Positions 1 through 8,203 of a stretch of 64,000 nt of DNA are shown here, piece by piece. The stretch comes from Oligoflexia bacterium. GTDB lineage: Bacteria; Bdellovibrionota; Bdellovibrionia; JABDDW01. The notes under the pieces were generated by a model, which ran no database searches, was not told the origin of the DNA, and was given only the letters and a program-made list of their open reading frames with translations. The stretch spans positions 434,001 to 498,000 of the forward strand of contig JADJXN010000002.1 in NCBI GenBank assembly GCA_016715815.1, in the 5' to 3' direction. How positions within the stretch are numbered: position 1 is the stretch's first letter; every line of letters starts with the position of its first letter. Both the position numbers and the translations under genes were made by a program.

Positions 1-486
1 GAAGGTAGGGCAGTTATTGATCTTGAGGCTTTAGCCTCTCATCGGGGCTCAGCCTTTGGGCAAATTGGAATTTCAGAATTAGGGGATCAAAAAAAATTTG
101 AAGCCAAATTATATAATCAGATGCGTTTACTTGAAGCCCGCGGTTTTAAAACTGTGTATGTAGAGGGGGAGAGTAAACGCATTGGCCGCTGCCAATTGCC
201 TGATAGATTTATGAGGGCTATGAATGAGGGCGAGCACATAAAAATAGAAAAAACTTTAGAGCAGCGTGTGGAGCACATAATAGATGAGTATATAAAGCCA
301 ACACCCCGGAACATTTGGCTCAGTGAAGCTTCTTATTCCTTGGGTGCTATAAAAAAACGCCTAGGCGGAGAAAAATATTCTGAATTAATGAAGGATTTAG
401 TTTCCGGTGATGATGCAACTTTTGTAAAAAAGCTTCTTGTTGAGTATTACGATAAAGCTTATGCGCATACAAAGCGGCAAGTTTAA
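1..486 (+). CDS. mnmH: tRNA 2-selenouridine synthase, C-terminal part (5' end outside window)
   Basis: The frame is open from base 1 and runs 161 codons to a TAA, so the gene starts upstream of the window. Near the visible N-terminus is DLEALASHRGSAFG and about 40 residues later YVEGESKRIGR; both are signatures of tRNA 2-selenouridine synthase (MnmH/SelU/YbbB). That enzyme replaces the sulfur of wobble 2-thiouridine with selenium from selenophosphate, through a geranylated intermediate. The rhodanese domain with its catalytic Cys and the P-loop would lie upstream and cannot be checked. The in-frame ATG at 121 is not the start because the conserved motif precedes it. No selD is present in the window. 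The next gene is convergent, 3 bases away. Confidence 0.85.
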   Translation, partial: EGRAVIDLEALASHRGSAFGQIGISELGDQKKFEAKLYNQMRLLEARGFKTVYVEGESKRIGRCQLPDRFMRAMNEGEHIKIEKTLEQRVEHIIDEYIKPTPRNIWLSEASYSLGAIKKRLGGEKYSELMKDLVSGDDATFVKKLLVEYYDKAYAHTKRQV

Positions 487-489
487 TAT

Positions 490-2124
490 CTATTGAGCGC
501 GACTGCGTTTTGTGTTTGTTGAGCTAGAAACACCTTGGCTGCAATCTGCTTGGTCAACACCAAAGAAGGATCTTATTTCCTTGTTATCAGAATCTTCAGG
601 GCCAGTGGTAGCTCCAAAGTTAGCAAGGCCGGATAGTTTTGTTTCAATTTCTTCCTGCTTCTCAACTTCTTTTTTATCATCAGTGGTCAATTTTGTTGGC
701 GCACCCAATATACCTGATGCTTTTTTAATACCATCTTTCTCATGACTATCTACTGTTAAAGCTATTTTTTCTTCATCAAGTACCGCCTGTAGTTGCTGAA
801 GTTGTAGGCCATTTAACGCTGATAGCTTATTTAATTGGTCACTTAATTGTTGATTTTGTTGGTTTAAAGCACCAATTTGGCTAGTAATTTTTTGCGTTAA
901 ATTTTTGGTTGCTATATTTGTTTTATCTACTTCGCGCTTAATTTCGGATTGAATTTTTGCAGCCTGTATAAGGGCTCTGTTTAAATCATTTTGTAGCTTT
1001 TTCTTTTTCGAAATATTTTCTCTTATAGCTTTCGCTTTTAAGTCTTTAACTTTTCTTTTTTCTAAACATTCAGAAAAATATTCTCTAAAGCTAATATTAT
1101 CTTCACCTGTAGCGCCACCAGTTGAGGCAGATCTTAAAGCAGAGTTAACTGATAGTCTGTTTTGCCCAAGTGCTCGTCTTTTTTTTGCTTCTTCACGTAT
1201 TTCTTTTACTGTTTTTTCAGCTTCATCAACGCAAGTCTGCTCAATTTCATCGGTTTTGTCTTGAAGCTCTTTATCAAGGTCGGCCACAGCATTTTTAATA
1301 TCTTCAATAACGGTGTTTTGAATTTCAAATTGTGCTTTTAAATCATCAATTTTAGCTTGGAGTGCTAAAGGGGCCTCATTAAGGGCTGCTTGCAAACTTG
1401 AGGAAAGCTCCTTGGCTTTAATAGCATTACCTTGAATTTTTTCAGAGAGAGACATTTCTTTTTCAAGTCCAGCAGTTCTAATTTCATTTATTTTTTCTTC
1501 AACACGGTTAACTTCTTTTTTGTGCTCCGGGATGTCTTTGTTAAGGCCTTCTAGTTGCTTTGAAAAGTAAGCAGATAATTGGGAGTTAGTAAAGTCTTTG
1601 CAGGGGCCAAGCTCATCTTGTCTTGCTTTGTTTTTTGGGTTAAGGCCAAGAATTTTATTCAGCTCTTTAATTTGGTCTTTCTGAGTTTTATCAAGGGCTT
1701 TATTAATTTCAGAAAGATTTGTAATAGGCACGTACTTTACGTCATCCTCAGTTTCAATTTCTTTATCGGGAACTTTTGTAAGTTTATCTGTTGAAACTAT
1801 GGCTAAAATATCATCCTTTAATTTTCCGCAACTACTGATTGCATTTGCACATTTAAAGGCGTGCGGTGAGCAAGCATCTTTTGTTGCTACTTTTGGACAA
1901 TGTTTAGAGGCAATTCTTATTGCATCTATTATTTCTTCATCTTTTGTTTTTTTATTTCCTGAGGCTTCTTGTGTCTTTGCATTAATACATTTATCAAATA
2001 TTGATTTGTCATTTATATACGTATAGCAATCTGTCCAGTTACTACCAGAATTAGATGAGTCCTGCGCAGAAAACGCCGGAATGGCAAAATATAAGATTGC
2101 AATGATAAGTAAAACTAAACGCAT
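490..2124 (-). CDS. exported coiled-coil protein of unknown function
   Basis: I do not recognise this 544-residue protein. It begins with a clear signal peptide (MRLVLLIIAILYFAIPAFSA, cleavage about residue 20). The first mature part carries several Cys (about residues 33-100), probably disulfide-bonded in the periplasm. Residues about 190-460 are rich in Glu, Lys, Gln and Leu with heptad-like spacing and few Gly or Pro, as in long coiled coils. The tail is charged, with one Cys near the end. A purine-rich AGGGG ribosome binding site stands just before the ATG. The gene is convergent with mnmH and diverges from the toxin-antitoxin pair, so it is probably a single transcription unit. A structural role in the envelope is a guess. 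Confidence 0.7.
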   Translation of the reverse strand: MRLVLLIIAILYFAIPAFSAQDSSNSGSNWTDCYTYINDKSIFDKCINAKTQEASGNKKTKDEEIIDAIRIASKHCPKVATKDACSPHAFKCANAISSCGKLKDDILAIVSTDKLTKVPDKEIETEDDVKYVPITNLSEINKALDKTQKDQIKELNKILGLNPKNKARQDELGPCKDFTNSQLSAYFSKQLEGLNKDIPEHKKEVNRVEEKINEIRTAGLEKEMSLSEKIQGNAIKAKELSSSLQAALNEAPLALQAKIDDLKAQFEIQNTVIEDIKNAVADLDKELQDKTDEIEQTCVDEAEKTVKEIREEAKKRRALGQNRLSVNSALRSASTGGATGEDNISFREYFSECLEKRKVKDLKAKAIRENISKKKKLQNDLNRALIQAAKIQSEIKREVDKTNIATKNLTQKITSQIGALNQQNQQLSDQLNKLSALNGLQLQQLQAVLDEEKIALTVDSHEKDGIKKASGILGAPTKLTTDDKKEVEKQEEIETKLSGLANFGATTGPEDSDNKEIRSFFGVDQADCSQGVSSSTNTKRSRAQ

Positions 2125-2290
2125 ATAAGCCCCTTTTAAAATACTCCGCCTAAAGTCCTAATCGGCTAAATACATGAAAACATAAGCAGTTTTTGTATTT
2201 TTATAGATTATTATAACTCATTGAAATCACTCTATTTTATAAAAATTACTATAGGGTATTTAAGTTTTTTATACAAAATGCCGTATTGAA

Positions 2291-2312
2291 TTATGGTATA
2301 TATTATGGCATA
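2291..2312 (+). promoter_or_regulatory. direct repeat before the antitoxin gene, possible operator
   Basis: Two near-identical decamers, TTATGGTATA (2291-2300) and TTATGGCATA (2303-2312), lie 12 bases apart centre to centre, just before the antitoxin start. TATATATT between them could contribute a -10 region. Type II toxin-antitoxin operons are normally repressed by the antitoxin binding such repeats. Binding here is inference. Confidence 0.35.
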
Positions 2313-2326
2313 AGAAAGGCATGGAT

Positions 2327-2527
2327 ATGGAGAAGGTAAGAAAGATCACAGTTCAGCTCCCTGAAGAGTTAGTAGATGCAGCACTTAAATCAACAGGTGA
2401 AAGCCTTACAGAAACCTTGCGAATGGGTTTAAAGCTGATAGCTGCAAGACAGGCCTATGACTATTTTTTGAATATGAGAGGGAAAATTAAAATTGATATT
2501 GATTACAAAAAATTACGGGAGGACTAA
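2327..2527 (+). CDS. VapB-type antitoxin, probable
   Basis: This 66-residue protein starts EKVRKITVQLPEELVDAAL, a beta strand followed by helices as in ribbon-helix-helix DNA-binding antitoxins. The C-terminal half (YDYFLNMRGKIKIDIDYKKLRED) is the kind of charged tail that wraps a PIN toxin. The PIN-domain gene follows 2 bases after the stop. I chose ATG 2327 rather than ATG 2321 because the AGAAAGG ribosome binding site ends at 2319, leaving 7 bases to 2327 but only 1 to 2321. It should neutralise the downstream toxin and repress its own operon. The exact antitoxin family cannot be fixed by eye. Confidence 0.75.
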   Translation: MEKVRKITVQLPEELVDAALKSTGESLTETLRMGLKLIAARQAYDYFLNMRGKIKIDIDYKKLRED

Positions 2528-2529
2528 AC

Positions 2530-2904
2530 TTGATTTGTGTTGATACAAGCTCTTTGGTTGCGTTTATTACTAAAGATCTGGGTAGAGATGTTACTGGGGT
2601 TGAAAATGCTTTTGTAACTGGTCAAGTTGTTGTGACTCCTGTAGTTGTTACGGAAGTTTTAAGCAGTCCTAAACTTGACATAGAAACAATTAAAATGTTG
2701 GGCCTATTGCCAGTTTTAGAAATTAAGGAAGGTTTTTGGTCAAGAGCAGGCTTTTTAAGGGCAAGTCTTTTAAAAAAGGGGCATAAAGCAAATTTGGCAG
2801 ATACACTTATTGCACAATCTTGTTTAGATCATAATGTCCCACTCATTACTCGTGACACTGATTTTAAAAACTTTGCAACACACTCAAACTTACAACTAAT
2901 TTAA
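2530..2904 (+). CDS. vapC: PIN-domain ribonuclease toxin, VapC family
   Basis: The 124-residue product has the PIN-domain acidic residues in order: Asp in the N-terminal VDTSSLVAF, Glu in VVVTEVLSS, Asp in LADTLIAQ and Asp in TRDTDFKNF. These would bind Mg2+/Mn2+ and cut RNA, in VapC proteins usually a single tRNA or rRNA site. The start is TTG at 2530, six bases after a strong GGGAGGA (2517-2523) overlapping the end of the antitoxin gene, which suggests translational coupling. The length is usual for VapC. A short hairpin follows the stop. It is a single chromosomal-type pair with no mobile element beside it. Confidence 0.85.
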   Translation: MICVDTSSLVAFITKDLGRDVTGVENAFVTGQVVVTPVVVTEVLSSPKLDIETIKMLGLLPVLEIKEGFWSRAGFLRASLLKKGHKANLADTLIAQSCLDHNVPLITRDTDFKNFATHSNLQLI

Positions 2905-2905
2905 T

Positions 2906-2923
2906 AAAGGCCTGGCCGCCTTT
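2906..2923 (+). terminator. hairpin after vapC, possible terminator
   Basis: AAAGGC (2906-2911), a 6-base loop and GCCTTT (2918-2923) form a perfect 6-bp stem directly after the vapC stop. The T run is only three bases, so termination would be weak. Confidence 0.4.
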
Positions 2924-3004
2924 CATAAGCACTTTTCCGTGTGTCAAATGCCCACACAACAATACTTAAGCCCAAATACGAAATAAAATCTGCCCAACAA
3001 AGTA

Positions 3005-3170
3005 AATTATACGAGTGCAAAAATATAAAAGTCTCAAACTGGACTCGTAATTACCGCTCAGGCGCCGAATCTTCACTATGAAGTTCTTTTGTTTCTTCAT
3101 AGCTACCTCCTTTCTGTGGGTCAGGAGGAAAAGCGTATTTAAAGGGCGGCTTTAAACAGGCCGCCTTTTT
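3005..3170 (+). ncRNA. candidate structured small RNA or leader, unidentified
   Basis: The 395 bases between vapC and the M64 peptidase hold no convincing gene but show a row of inverted repeats on the plus strand: ACGAGT/ACTCGT (3011-3016 with 3043-3048), CTATGAAG/CTTCATAG (3076-3083 with 3095-3102), CCTCCT/AGGAGG (3106-3111 with 3123-3128), then a strong terminator at 3144-3171. That is the layout of a terminated small RNA of about 100-170 bases. I recognise no family and cannot place a promoter; the ends are estimates. Within it, 3105-3115 reads ACCTCCTTTCT, the same as a common 16S rRNA 3' tail. Confidence 0.35.
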
Positions 3171-3171
3171 T
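3144..3171 (+). terminator. strong rho-independent terminator
   Basis: GGCGGC (3145-3150) pairs with GCCGCC (3160-3165); flanking A and T bases extend the stem, and a run of six T follows at 3166-3171. It points along the plus strand, with no annotated gene between vapC and it, supporting a small transcript in this gap. Confidence 0.8.
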
Positions 3172-3180
3172 ATTTGCAAA

Positions 3181-3299
3181 AACTAGATCACAGGTTTTGA
3201 CAATTATAATTCATAAGGACATCCGAGGTGTTCGAGTTACGAATCTCTCCGGATCAAAGAGCGCTTCTCTTTTTGAGGTTTTAATAACTTTAAATTTCT
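3181..3299. other. remaining intergenic stretch before the M64 gene
   Basis: This stretch contains an imperfect inverted repeat (ATCCG at 3221 with CGGAT near 3250, inner TTCG/CGAA) and a small AAAGAG/CTCTTT hairpin at 3256-3272. The latter lies just past the 3' end of the M64 peptidase gene and could be a weak terminator for it. Nothing else is evident. Confidence 0.3.
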
Positions 3300-4904
3300 T
3301 TAAAGTGCAAAATCTTTTTCAGCTAAAAAGTTTTTATTATATTTACGTACCTCTGGTGTTACAAAGCGAGCACGAGCTTTAAAATTGCCTCGTAAACCTT
3401 GGGGGATGTTCCAACTAAGCTGGTTTTTAAACTGAGTGAGCTCAACTTCAGCTCCGCTTTCAATTTTAAACCAAGCCACTTCAAGGCCGTTTAACTTCGG
3501 CGCACTTAAACTTACAAGCCCGCTTGAAACCACAACATCATCAATTAAAGTCATGCGGTTTAAAAACTTATGCCACATGTTTTCTTTATCTATAGGGCAA
3601 AAATGAGGGGTAAGCATATTGCGCATTAAACAACTATTATGTGTGGGTCTAAAACTTTTTCTGCCATTAACATCAAAGGTGGCATAAGAACCAATTCTAC
3701 CAGGTGTAAAATCATAATCAGGGCTTAAGGCATACACATTTGAAAAGGCTAAAACATTATCCCCATCAGCCACGTTTTCTTTAAACACTAAAGTGTGCTC
3801 GCCTGGGGTGAAGCCTTGAATGGGGCCAATTTGATAAAAGTTTCTATCATTATGAAATTCTCCTTGAAGCGGGAGCGGCTTATTATCAAAATAAACACTC
3901 ACATCATTTGGTGTGGCCCAACCAACGGTTGAAATATCAATTAAAAAATAAGCCCCAGGTGTTGAGGGGAATTTAAAATTTTGAGTAAAAGCTCCTTGTG
4001 CTAAATTCTTCCAAACATATTCTCCACTTAAATGAATAGCATCATTAACTTTGCTATTAGGATCAAGCCATTGTCCCCAACCACCCTGTGCACTTCGTGA
4101 AGCATTGGCCCCTGAGTAAACATAGCCACCATCATACTCCTCGCCCACTTCGCCAAAGTTATGTCCAAGCTCATGGCGCAAAACTATTAGCCCACTTCTT
4201 ACAGAAGAAGTGCTGATGGCATAGCGCCCGCCAAGGCCGCCGTAAAAATTATCGTTTGCTAAAACTATGGGGTAATCTGTGGCAGGAGCCAAACGCAAAG
4301 CCGCTTCAAGGGCAGATTCATTTCCAGGCATAATAGCACGCTTACTTCCTGCTGGAGTTCTATATAACTTAAAAGCAGTATCTTTGGGCCGGCCATCGCC
4401 GATGCCACTTGTGTTTGAGGGAACAAAAACCGCATACACATTAAATAAAGGCAAATAACTTGCAAAAGTACTTCCGGTGAATAGCCCTTGGGTTGCGCGC
4501 TTTGCATCAGCAAAAAACTTTTCTTTTTCAGCCATGGTATAGCCATCGCCCAAAATAGTTAAATTAATTCTATTTTCTTTTGGGCCCTGGTTAACAATGG
4601 TCATAACCTGTGCGCCTGGGATACGAGAGCGCATATTTAATAAATTAAGTGCTGCTTGGGGAGCTATTGATTCATCAACAATATGCTCTTGAAAAAAGAC
4701 ATTCTTTGTTGTCTCAGGGCCTTCACTTAAAATGTAGGGTATGTTTCTAACTAAAACTTTTTTCTCTAAACTGACATCTTTTGTTGCTAGCTGGGCATTG
4801 AGGATTTTTACATTCCCATTAGAATTAATACTTCTTATTTTAATGGCCGCATGGGCAGAATTAAGAAAGCCTAAAACAACACAAAAAATTAATGTTATTT
4901 GCAT
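3300..4904 (-). CDS. exported M64-family metallopeptidase
   Basis: The 534-residue protein has a signal peptide (MQITLIFCVVLGFLNSAHA). The central part carries the marks of peptidase family M64 (IgA peptidase type): LGDGYTMAEKEKFF near residue 118, then a zinc motif HELGHNFGEVGEEYD with H244, E245 and H248 and the downstream acidic cluster typical of the family. The C-terminal part (about residues 330-534) looks like a beta-rich domain. It probably cleaves proteins outside the cytoplasm; the substrate is unknown. A G-rich ribosome binding site precedes the ATG. The gene lies just downstream of the 6S RNA on the same strand, so read-through from that promoter is possible. Confidence 0.85.
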   Translation of the reverse strand: MQITLIFCVVLGFLNSAHAAIKIRSINSNGNVKILNAQLATKDVSLEKKVLVRNIPYILSEGPETTKNVFFQEHIVDESIAPQAALNLLNMRSRIPGAQVMTIVNQGPKENRINLTILGDGYTMAEKEKFFADAKRATQGLFTGSTFASYLPLFNVYAVFVPSNTSGIGDGRPKDTAFKLYRTPAGSKRAIMPGNESALEAALRLAPATDYPIVLANDNFYGGLGGRYAISTSSVRSGLIVLRHELGHNFGEVGEEYDGGYVYSGANASRSAQGGWGQWLDPNSKVNDAIHLSGEYVWKNLAQGAFTQNFKFPSTPGAYFLIDISTVGWATPNDVSVYFDNKPLPLQGEFHNDRNFYQIGPIQGFTPGEHTLVFKENVADGDNVLAFSNVYALSPDYDFTPGRIGSYATFDVNGRKSFRPTHNSCLMRNMLTPHFCPIDKENMWHKFLNRMTLIDDVVVSSGLVSLSAPKLNGLEVAWFKIESGAEVELTQFKNQLSWNIPQGLRGNFKARARFVTPEVRKYNKNFLAEKDFAL

Positions 4905-4975
4905 AAAAAAACCCCCTAGTGGAGTTTATTAGTTCACAGATTAATAGGGAGTTCAAATAAAAATAAAAGAAAAAA

Positions 4976-5170
4976 TAAGGTCATCCGCCGTGGCCGTGTT
5001 CATTAGAATTCTAAAACCTCGATTAAAAGATCGAGGCTCAGAATAACAGCTTTAGGCTTCTCAGGGCATTGCCTGAGCATGCTCACCACTGTCAGTGCCA
5101 AGCTTCTTAAATATAAGCTCGTAAGGTTTAGAATTTCGTAGAAATCCTCGCACCCGACAGAATGACCTTA
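4976..5170 (-). ncRNA. ssrS: 6S RNA
   Basis: On the minus strand this segment contains TGGTGAGCATGCTC, then a short hairpin and CTGAGAAGCC(T)AAA, nearly the same as the apical arm of E. coli 6S RNA (GGTGAGCATGCTCGG...CCGAGAAGCC). After it comes a small hairpin CCTCGAT/ATCGAGG (5017-5036), matching the 3'-side hairpin of the E. coli central bubble. The ends pair over 9 bases (4976-4984 with 5162-5170), giving the long closing stem; a T-rich tract follows at the 3' end. A promoter ends exactly 7 bases before 5170. The length, about 195 bases, is usual. 6S RNA binds the housekeeping RNA polymerase holoenzyme by mimicking an open promoter. Confidence 0.9.
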
Positions 5171-5176
5171 CTCTTG

Positions 5177-5205
5177 ATAATACCTCGCAGTTAAGTTAGG
5201 GTCAA
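5177..5205 (-). promoter_or_regulatory. sigma70-type promoter of the 6S RNA
   Basis: Read on the minus strand: -35 TTGACC (5205-5200), a 17-base spacer, -10 TATTAT (5182-5177). This predicts a start at 5170, the first base of the closing stem of the 6S RNA. Confidence 0.85.
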
Positions 5206-5252
5206 CGGCGTCGGAATTTGAAATATAGATTTAGCTCTAGGTCGGAGGATGA

Positions 5253-7145
5253 ATGTTAAAAGCTCAAAAATATGCGATCCTACAATTGGCTTTGTTTTTG
5301 CTTATGATGGCAGGTTGTCAGTCAAAAAAAGAAGTAGACGGCACCCTTAATCTTGTGCTTAGGGAAAACCCCCAAAGCCTCGACCCGGTTATGTCTCAGG
5401 ATGCTATTGCAGCTTATGCCATTGGCACCGTCTATGAAACACTTTATCAATATCATTACCTTAAACGTCCTTATGAGCTTGAACCGCTTTTAGCAGAAAA
5501 AATGCCCCAGTATTCTAAAGACGGTTTAACCGTAACCATACCAATTAAAAAAGGAGTTTTCTTTCACGACAACCCATGTTTTCCAGATGGAAAGGGGCGC
5601 GAAGTAGTGGCAGAGGATTTTATTTATGCCTTTAAAAGAGTGGCAGATACAAAAACTCGCTCTGAAGGGTGGTGGATTTTTGATGGAAAAATTTTAGGTA
5701 TGAATGCCTTTAGAGAAAAGCCTGATTACGAAAAACCCATAGAAGGCTTAAAGGCCCTTGATAAATATACTCTTCAAATAAGGCTTACAAAAAAATATCC
5801 CCAACTAAATTATATCTTAGCAATGGCTTACACGGCGCCTGTGCCTAAAGAAGCTGTTGAAAAATATAAAGAAGAATTTGCTTGGAACCCTGTGGGAACA
5901 GGCCCTTATGTATTAAAAGAATTTGTTAGAAGCTCAAAGCTTGTTTATGAGAAAAACAAAAATTTTAGGGGGGAAAAGTTTCCTTTAAAGCCTGTAGCTG
6001 CAACCTCTACAGGAGGTGGAGTGCGCGTAGCGGAGGTTTCTATTGGTGGGATGCAAGCCATGCCTGTTTATAAAGTGGCGAGTGCTACAACAAGTACACC
6101 CTGTAAAGACACTGAAAACAAATTACCTCAAGGCTGCAACACACAGGCCGCGAGTCAAACACAAGAGGAATATGATTATGGCAAAGACCTCCCCTTTGCA
6201 GAAAAAATGGTTATTCATATTTTTATAGAGCGTCAACCCATGTGGCTGAAATTTTTAAAAGGGGAGCTTGACCATACCGATATACCTAAAGACAGTTTTG
6301 ATACATCAGTGGATAAAACCACAATGGAGCTAAAGTCTGAACTTTTAGAAAAAGGCATTGTGCTAACAAAAGATCAATCCTCTACCCAGTGGTGGCTTGG
6401 CTTTAATATGCGCGATCCTCTTATGGGTAAAAATAAATTTTTGCGAAAAGCCATTGCACTTGCCTATGATTCTAAAAAAGACATTGAGCTTTTTGGTTTA
6501 GGTGCGGCTCAAGCTGCTAATCAAATTATTCCCTCTCCCATAGCGGGCCATAATGTTAATTTGCCACCACGTGCATATAATTTAGAGCTAGCCAAAAAAA
6601 TGTTAGAAAAAGCAGGCTACCCAGGAGGAAAAGGTTTGCCAGAAATTAATTTTGATACAGAAGGCTCAAGTAAACACCGCCAAATTGCAGAGTATGTAAC
6701 CCAACAAATGGCTCAAATTGGTATTAAAATTAAAGCTAATCTTCACTCACGCCCTGAGTATTTTGATATGCGCAAAAAATCAAAACACCAAATTATTCTT
6801 GACGGCTGGATAGCAGATTACCCTGATGCAGAAAATTTTTTACAACTGCTGTATGGTCCCAACGCATCCCCTGGTATGAACAACTCAAGCTTTAAAAACC
6901 TGGAGTATGACAAACTTTTTGAAAAAATAGCAGCTATGCCGCCATCAGCTGAGCGGCAAAAACTTATTAATAAAATGACGGATATCTTCTTAGAAGAAGA
7001 GCCGTGGGTGCCCAACTGGGTTCAGAAAATATTTAATGTGCGACAAAGCTGGCTTAAGAACTATCTTTATTCAGACTTTGCTTATAACGTTTTTAAATAT
7101 TACCGCGTTGATCTTGAGGAGAAAAAGCGTCGTTCTAGCCCTTGA
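5253..7145 (+). CDS. oligopeptide ABC transporter substrate-binding lipoprotein, OppA/DppA family
   Basis: The N-terminus is a lipoprotein signal (LLMMAGC, lipidated Cys 22). The rest follows the SBP_bac_5 family: NPQSLDPVMSQDAIAAY, YETLYQYHYL, a VVAEDFIYAFKRV segment, GTGPYVLKEF, LGFNMRDPL and RKAIALAYDSKK. It should capture peptides in the periplasm. At 630 residues it is longer than usual (520-550), mainly because of an insertion at about residues 246-311 rich in Thr, Ser, Ala and Gly with two Cys, where relatives go straight from FRGEKF to DLPFAEKM. No permease or ATPase genes are adjacent, so it must use components encoded elsewhere or act alone. GGAGG stands 4 bases before the ATG. Confidence 0.9.
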   Translation: MLKAQKYAILQLALFLLMMAGCQSKKEVDGTLNLVLRENPQSLDPVMSQDAIAAYAIGTVYETLYQYHYLKRPYELEPLLAEKMPQYSKDGLTVTIPIKKGVFFHDNPCFPDGKGREVVAEDFIYAFKRVADTKTRSEGWWIFDGKILGMNAFREKPDYEKPIEGLKALDKYTLQIRLTKKYPQLNYILAMAYTAPVPKEAVEKYKEEFAWNPVGTGPYVLKEFVRSSKLVYEKNKNFRGEKFPLKPVAATSTGGGVRVAEVSIGGMQAMPVYKVASATTSTPCKDTENKLPQGCNTQAASQTQEEYDYGKDLPFAEKMVIHIFIERQPMWLKFLKGELDHTDIPKDSFDTSVDKTTMELKSELLEKGIVLTKDQSSTQWWLGFNMRDPLMGKNKFLRKAIALAYDSKKDIELFGLGAAQAANQIIPSPIAGHNVNLPPRAYNLELAKKMLEKAGYPGGKGLPEINFDTEGSSKHRQIAEYVTQQMAQIGIKIKANLHSRPEYFDMRKKSKHQIILDGWIADYPDAENFLQLLYGPNASPGMNNSSFKNLEYDKLFEKIAAMPPSAERQKLINKMTDIFLEEEPWVPNWVQKIFNVRQSWLKNYLYSDFAYNVFKYYRVDLEEKKRRSSP

Positions 7146-7185
7146 TCGAGTTTTTATTTTTACCTAAATCAGTCAAAATATAAAA

Positions 7186-8127
7186 ATGAGAAAAATACTT
7201 ATTTTTATTATTCCCCTTATTTTTATAAACGCTCCCTTATCTTATGCCGGTAAATGCAACCAGATGATTCAAAATGCGTCCCGGGACATAAGTGCAAAGC
7301 AAAACTACTGCCAAGATGTGCTTGAGTTTGTTGCTGAAGAAACCCACTTTGGTAAGCTTTGGAAGGTTTTACCAGATGGTAAATTTATAAAAATAAAAAA
7401 TGATGCTAATTCTGGTGGGGAAACTTTGGTGAAAGGTAAAACTAAAAGTACTTACCACATAGACTATTCTTATGGGGACACAAAAGCTACTTTTAAAAGC
7501 TTTGAAAAATTTGATGATGGTAAAACCATTCAAAGAACAAATGCTCAAGTTTTGTATGACAAAGAGGGAATGTTAAAAGAGGTTCGCTTTGCTTCGCATG
7601 GAAGCGCGCAAATGATAATCCCTTTGGACCGCGTCAGCCAAAACAGGTACATTTTTGATAACGTTAATTCAAAATGCTATCTCGCCGAGCAAAGGCAGGG
7701 TACGGGCAAGGGCGAAACAATTGATTTTAATATTAATTTTTGCAAAGACATTTTAGATCTTGAAGACGAAAATCTTTACACCTGCAACGGTGCCTACCCA
7801 CCCGACATTCAAATGAACAAAGAAAAATGTGCAGACCCGGGGGTAAATAAAAAATTATTAAAAATATACATGAAAAATAGTTTTGAGTATAAAAAGCAAT
7901 CGCACTTAAAGCCCTATGACATTTCTCAAGAAGAAATTAATGAACTATGCTCTTCTAAAAACAGTAACTATATAGCAATAACTCCTTTGGGAAGGGCTGT
8001 AAATGCGCTTGGAAATTGCATGGTGTTTAACGAGCATGTTTACCCCAAAGTTTTAGCTGAGCTAAAAGGGTATAATAATTCAAAAATCAAAACAGCCACA
8101 GTGCCCCCATCAACATCAAATAGGTAA
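7186..8127 (+). CDS. exported Cys-containing protein of unknown function
   Basis: This 313-residue protein has a signal peptide (MRKILIFIIPLIFINAPLSYA, cleavage about residue 21) and then ten or so Cys spread over the mature chain (for example KCNQM, YCQDVL, FCKDIL, YTCNG, ELCSSK, LGNCM), which suggests disulfide bonds in the periplasm or outside the cell. I recognise no family. It begins 40 bases after the OppA-like gene in the same direction and may be co-transcribed. The C-terminus is short, polar and Pro/Ser/Thr-rich. Confidence 0.65.
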   Translation: MRKILIFIIPLIFINAPLSYAGKCNQMIQNASRDISAKQNYCQDVLEFVAEETHFGKLWKVLPDGKFIKIKNDANSGGETLVKGKTKSTYHIDYSYGDTKATFKSFEKFDDGKTIQRTNAQVLYDKEGMLKEVRFASHGSAQMIIPLDRVSQNRYIFDNVNSKCYLAEQRQGTGKGETIDFNINFCKDILDLEDENLYTCNGAYPPDIQMNKEKCADPGVNKKLLKIYMKNSFEYKKQSHLKPYDISQEEINELCSSKNSNYIAITPLGRAVNALGNCMVFNEHVYPKVLAELKGYNNSKIKTATVPPSTSNR

Positions 8128-8203
8128 ATTGGTATATTTTTAAAAAATCAACTTAGCAAATAATAAGCCTTAAGAATTTGTATAAATTGACGATACAAGC
8201 TCT

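Noticed and set aside
2321..2326. ATG 2321 as antitoxin start
   Set aside because: Only one base separates it from the ribosome binding site; ATG 2327 has normal spacing.
3221..3256. tRNA-like 3' end (GTTCGAG..CGAATCTCTCC) that could mark an attachment site
   Set aside because: The T-arm is interrupted, no acceptor or anticodon arm is found upstream, and there is no CCA. It is only an imperfect inverted repeat.
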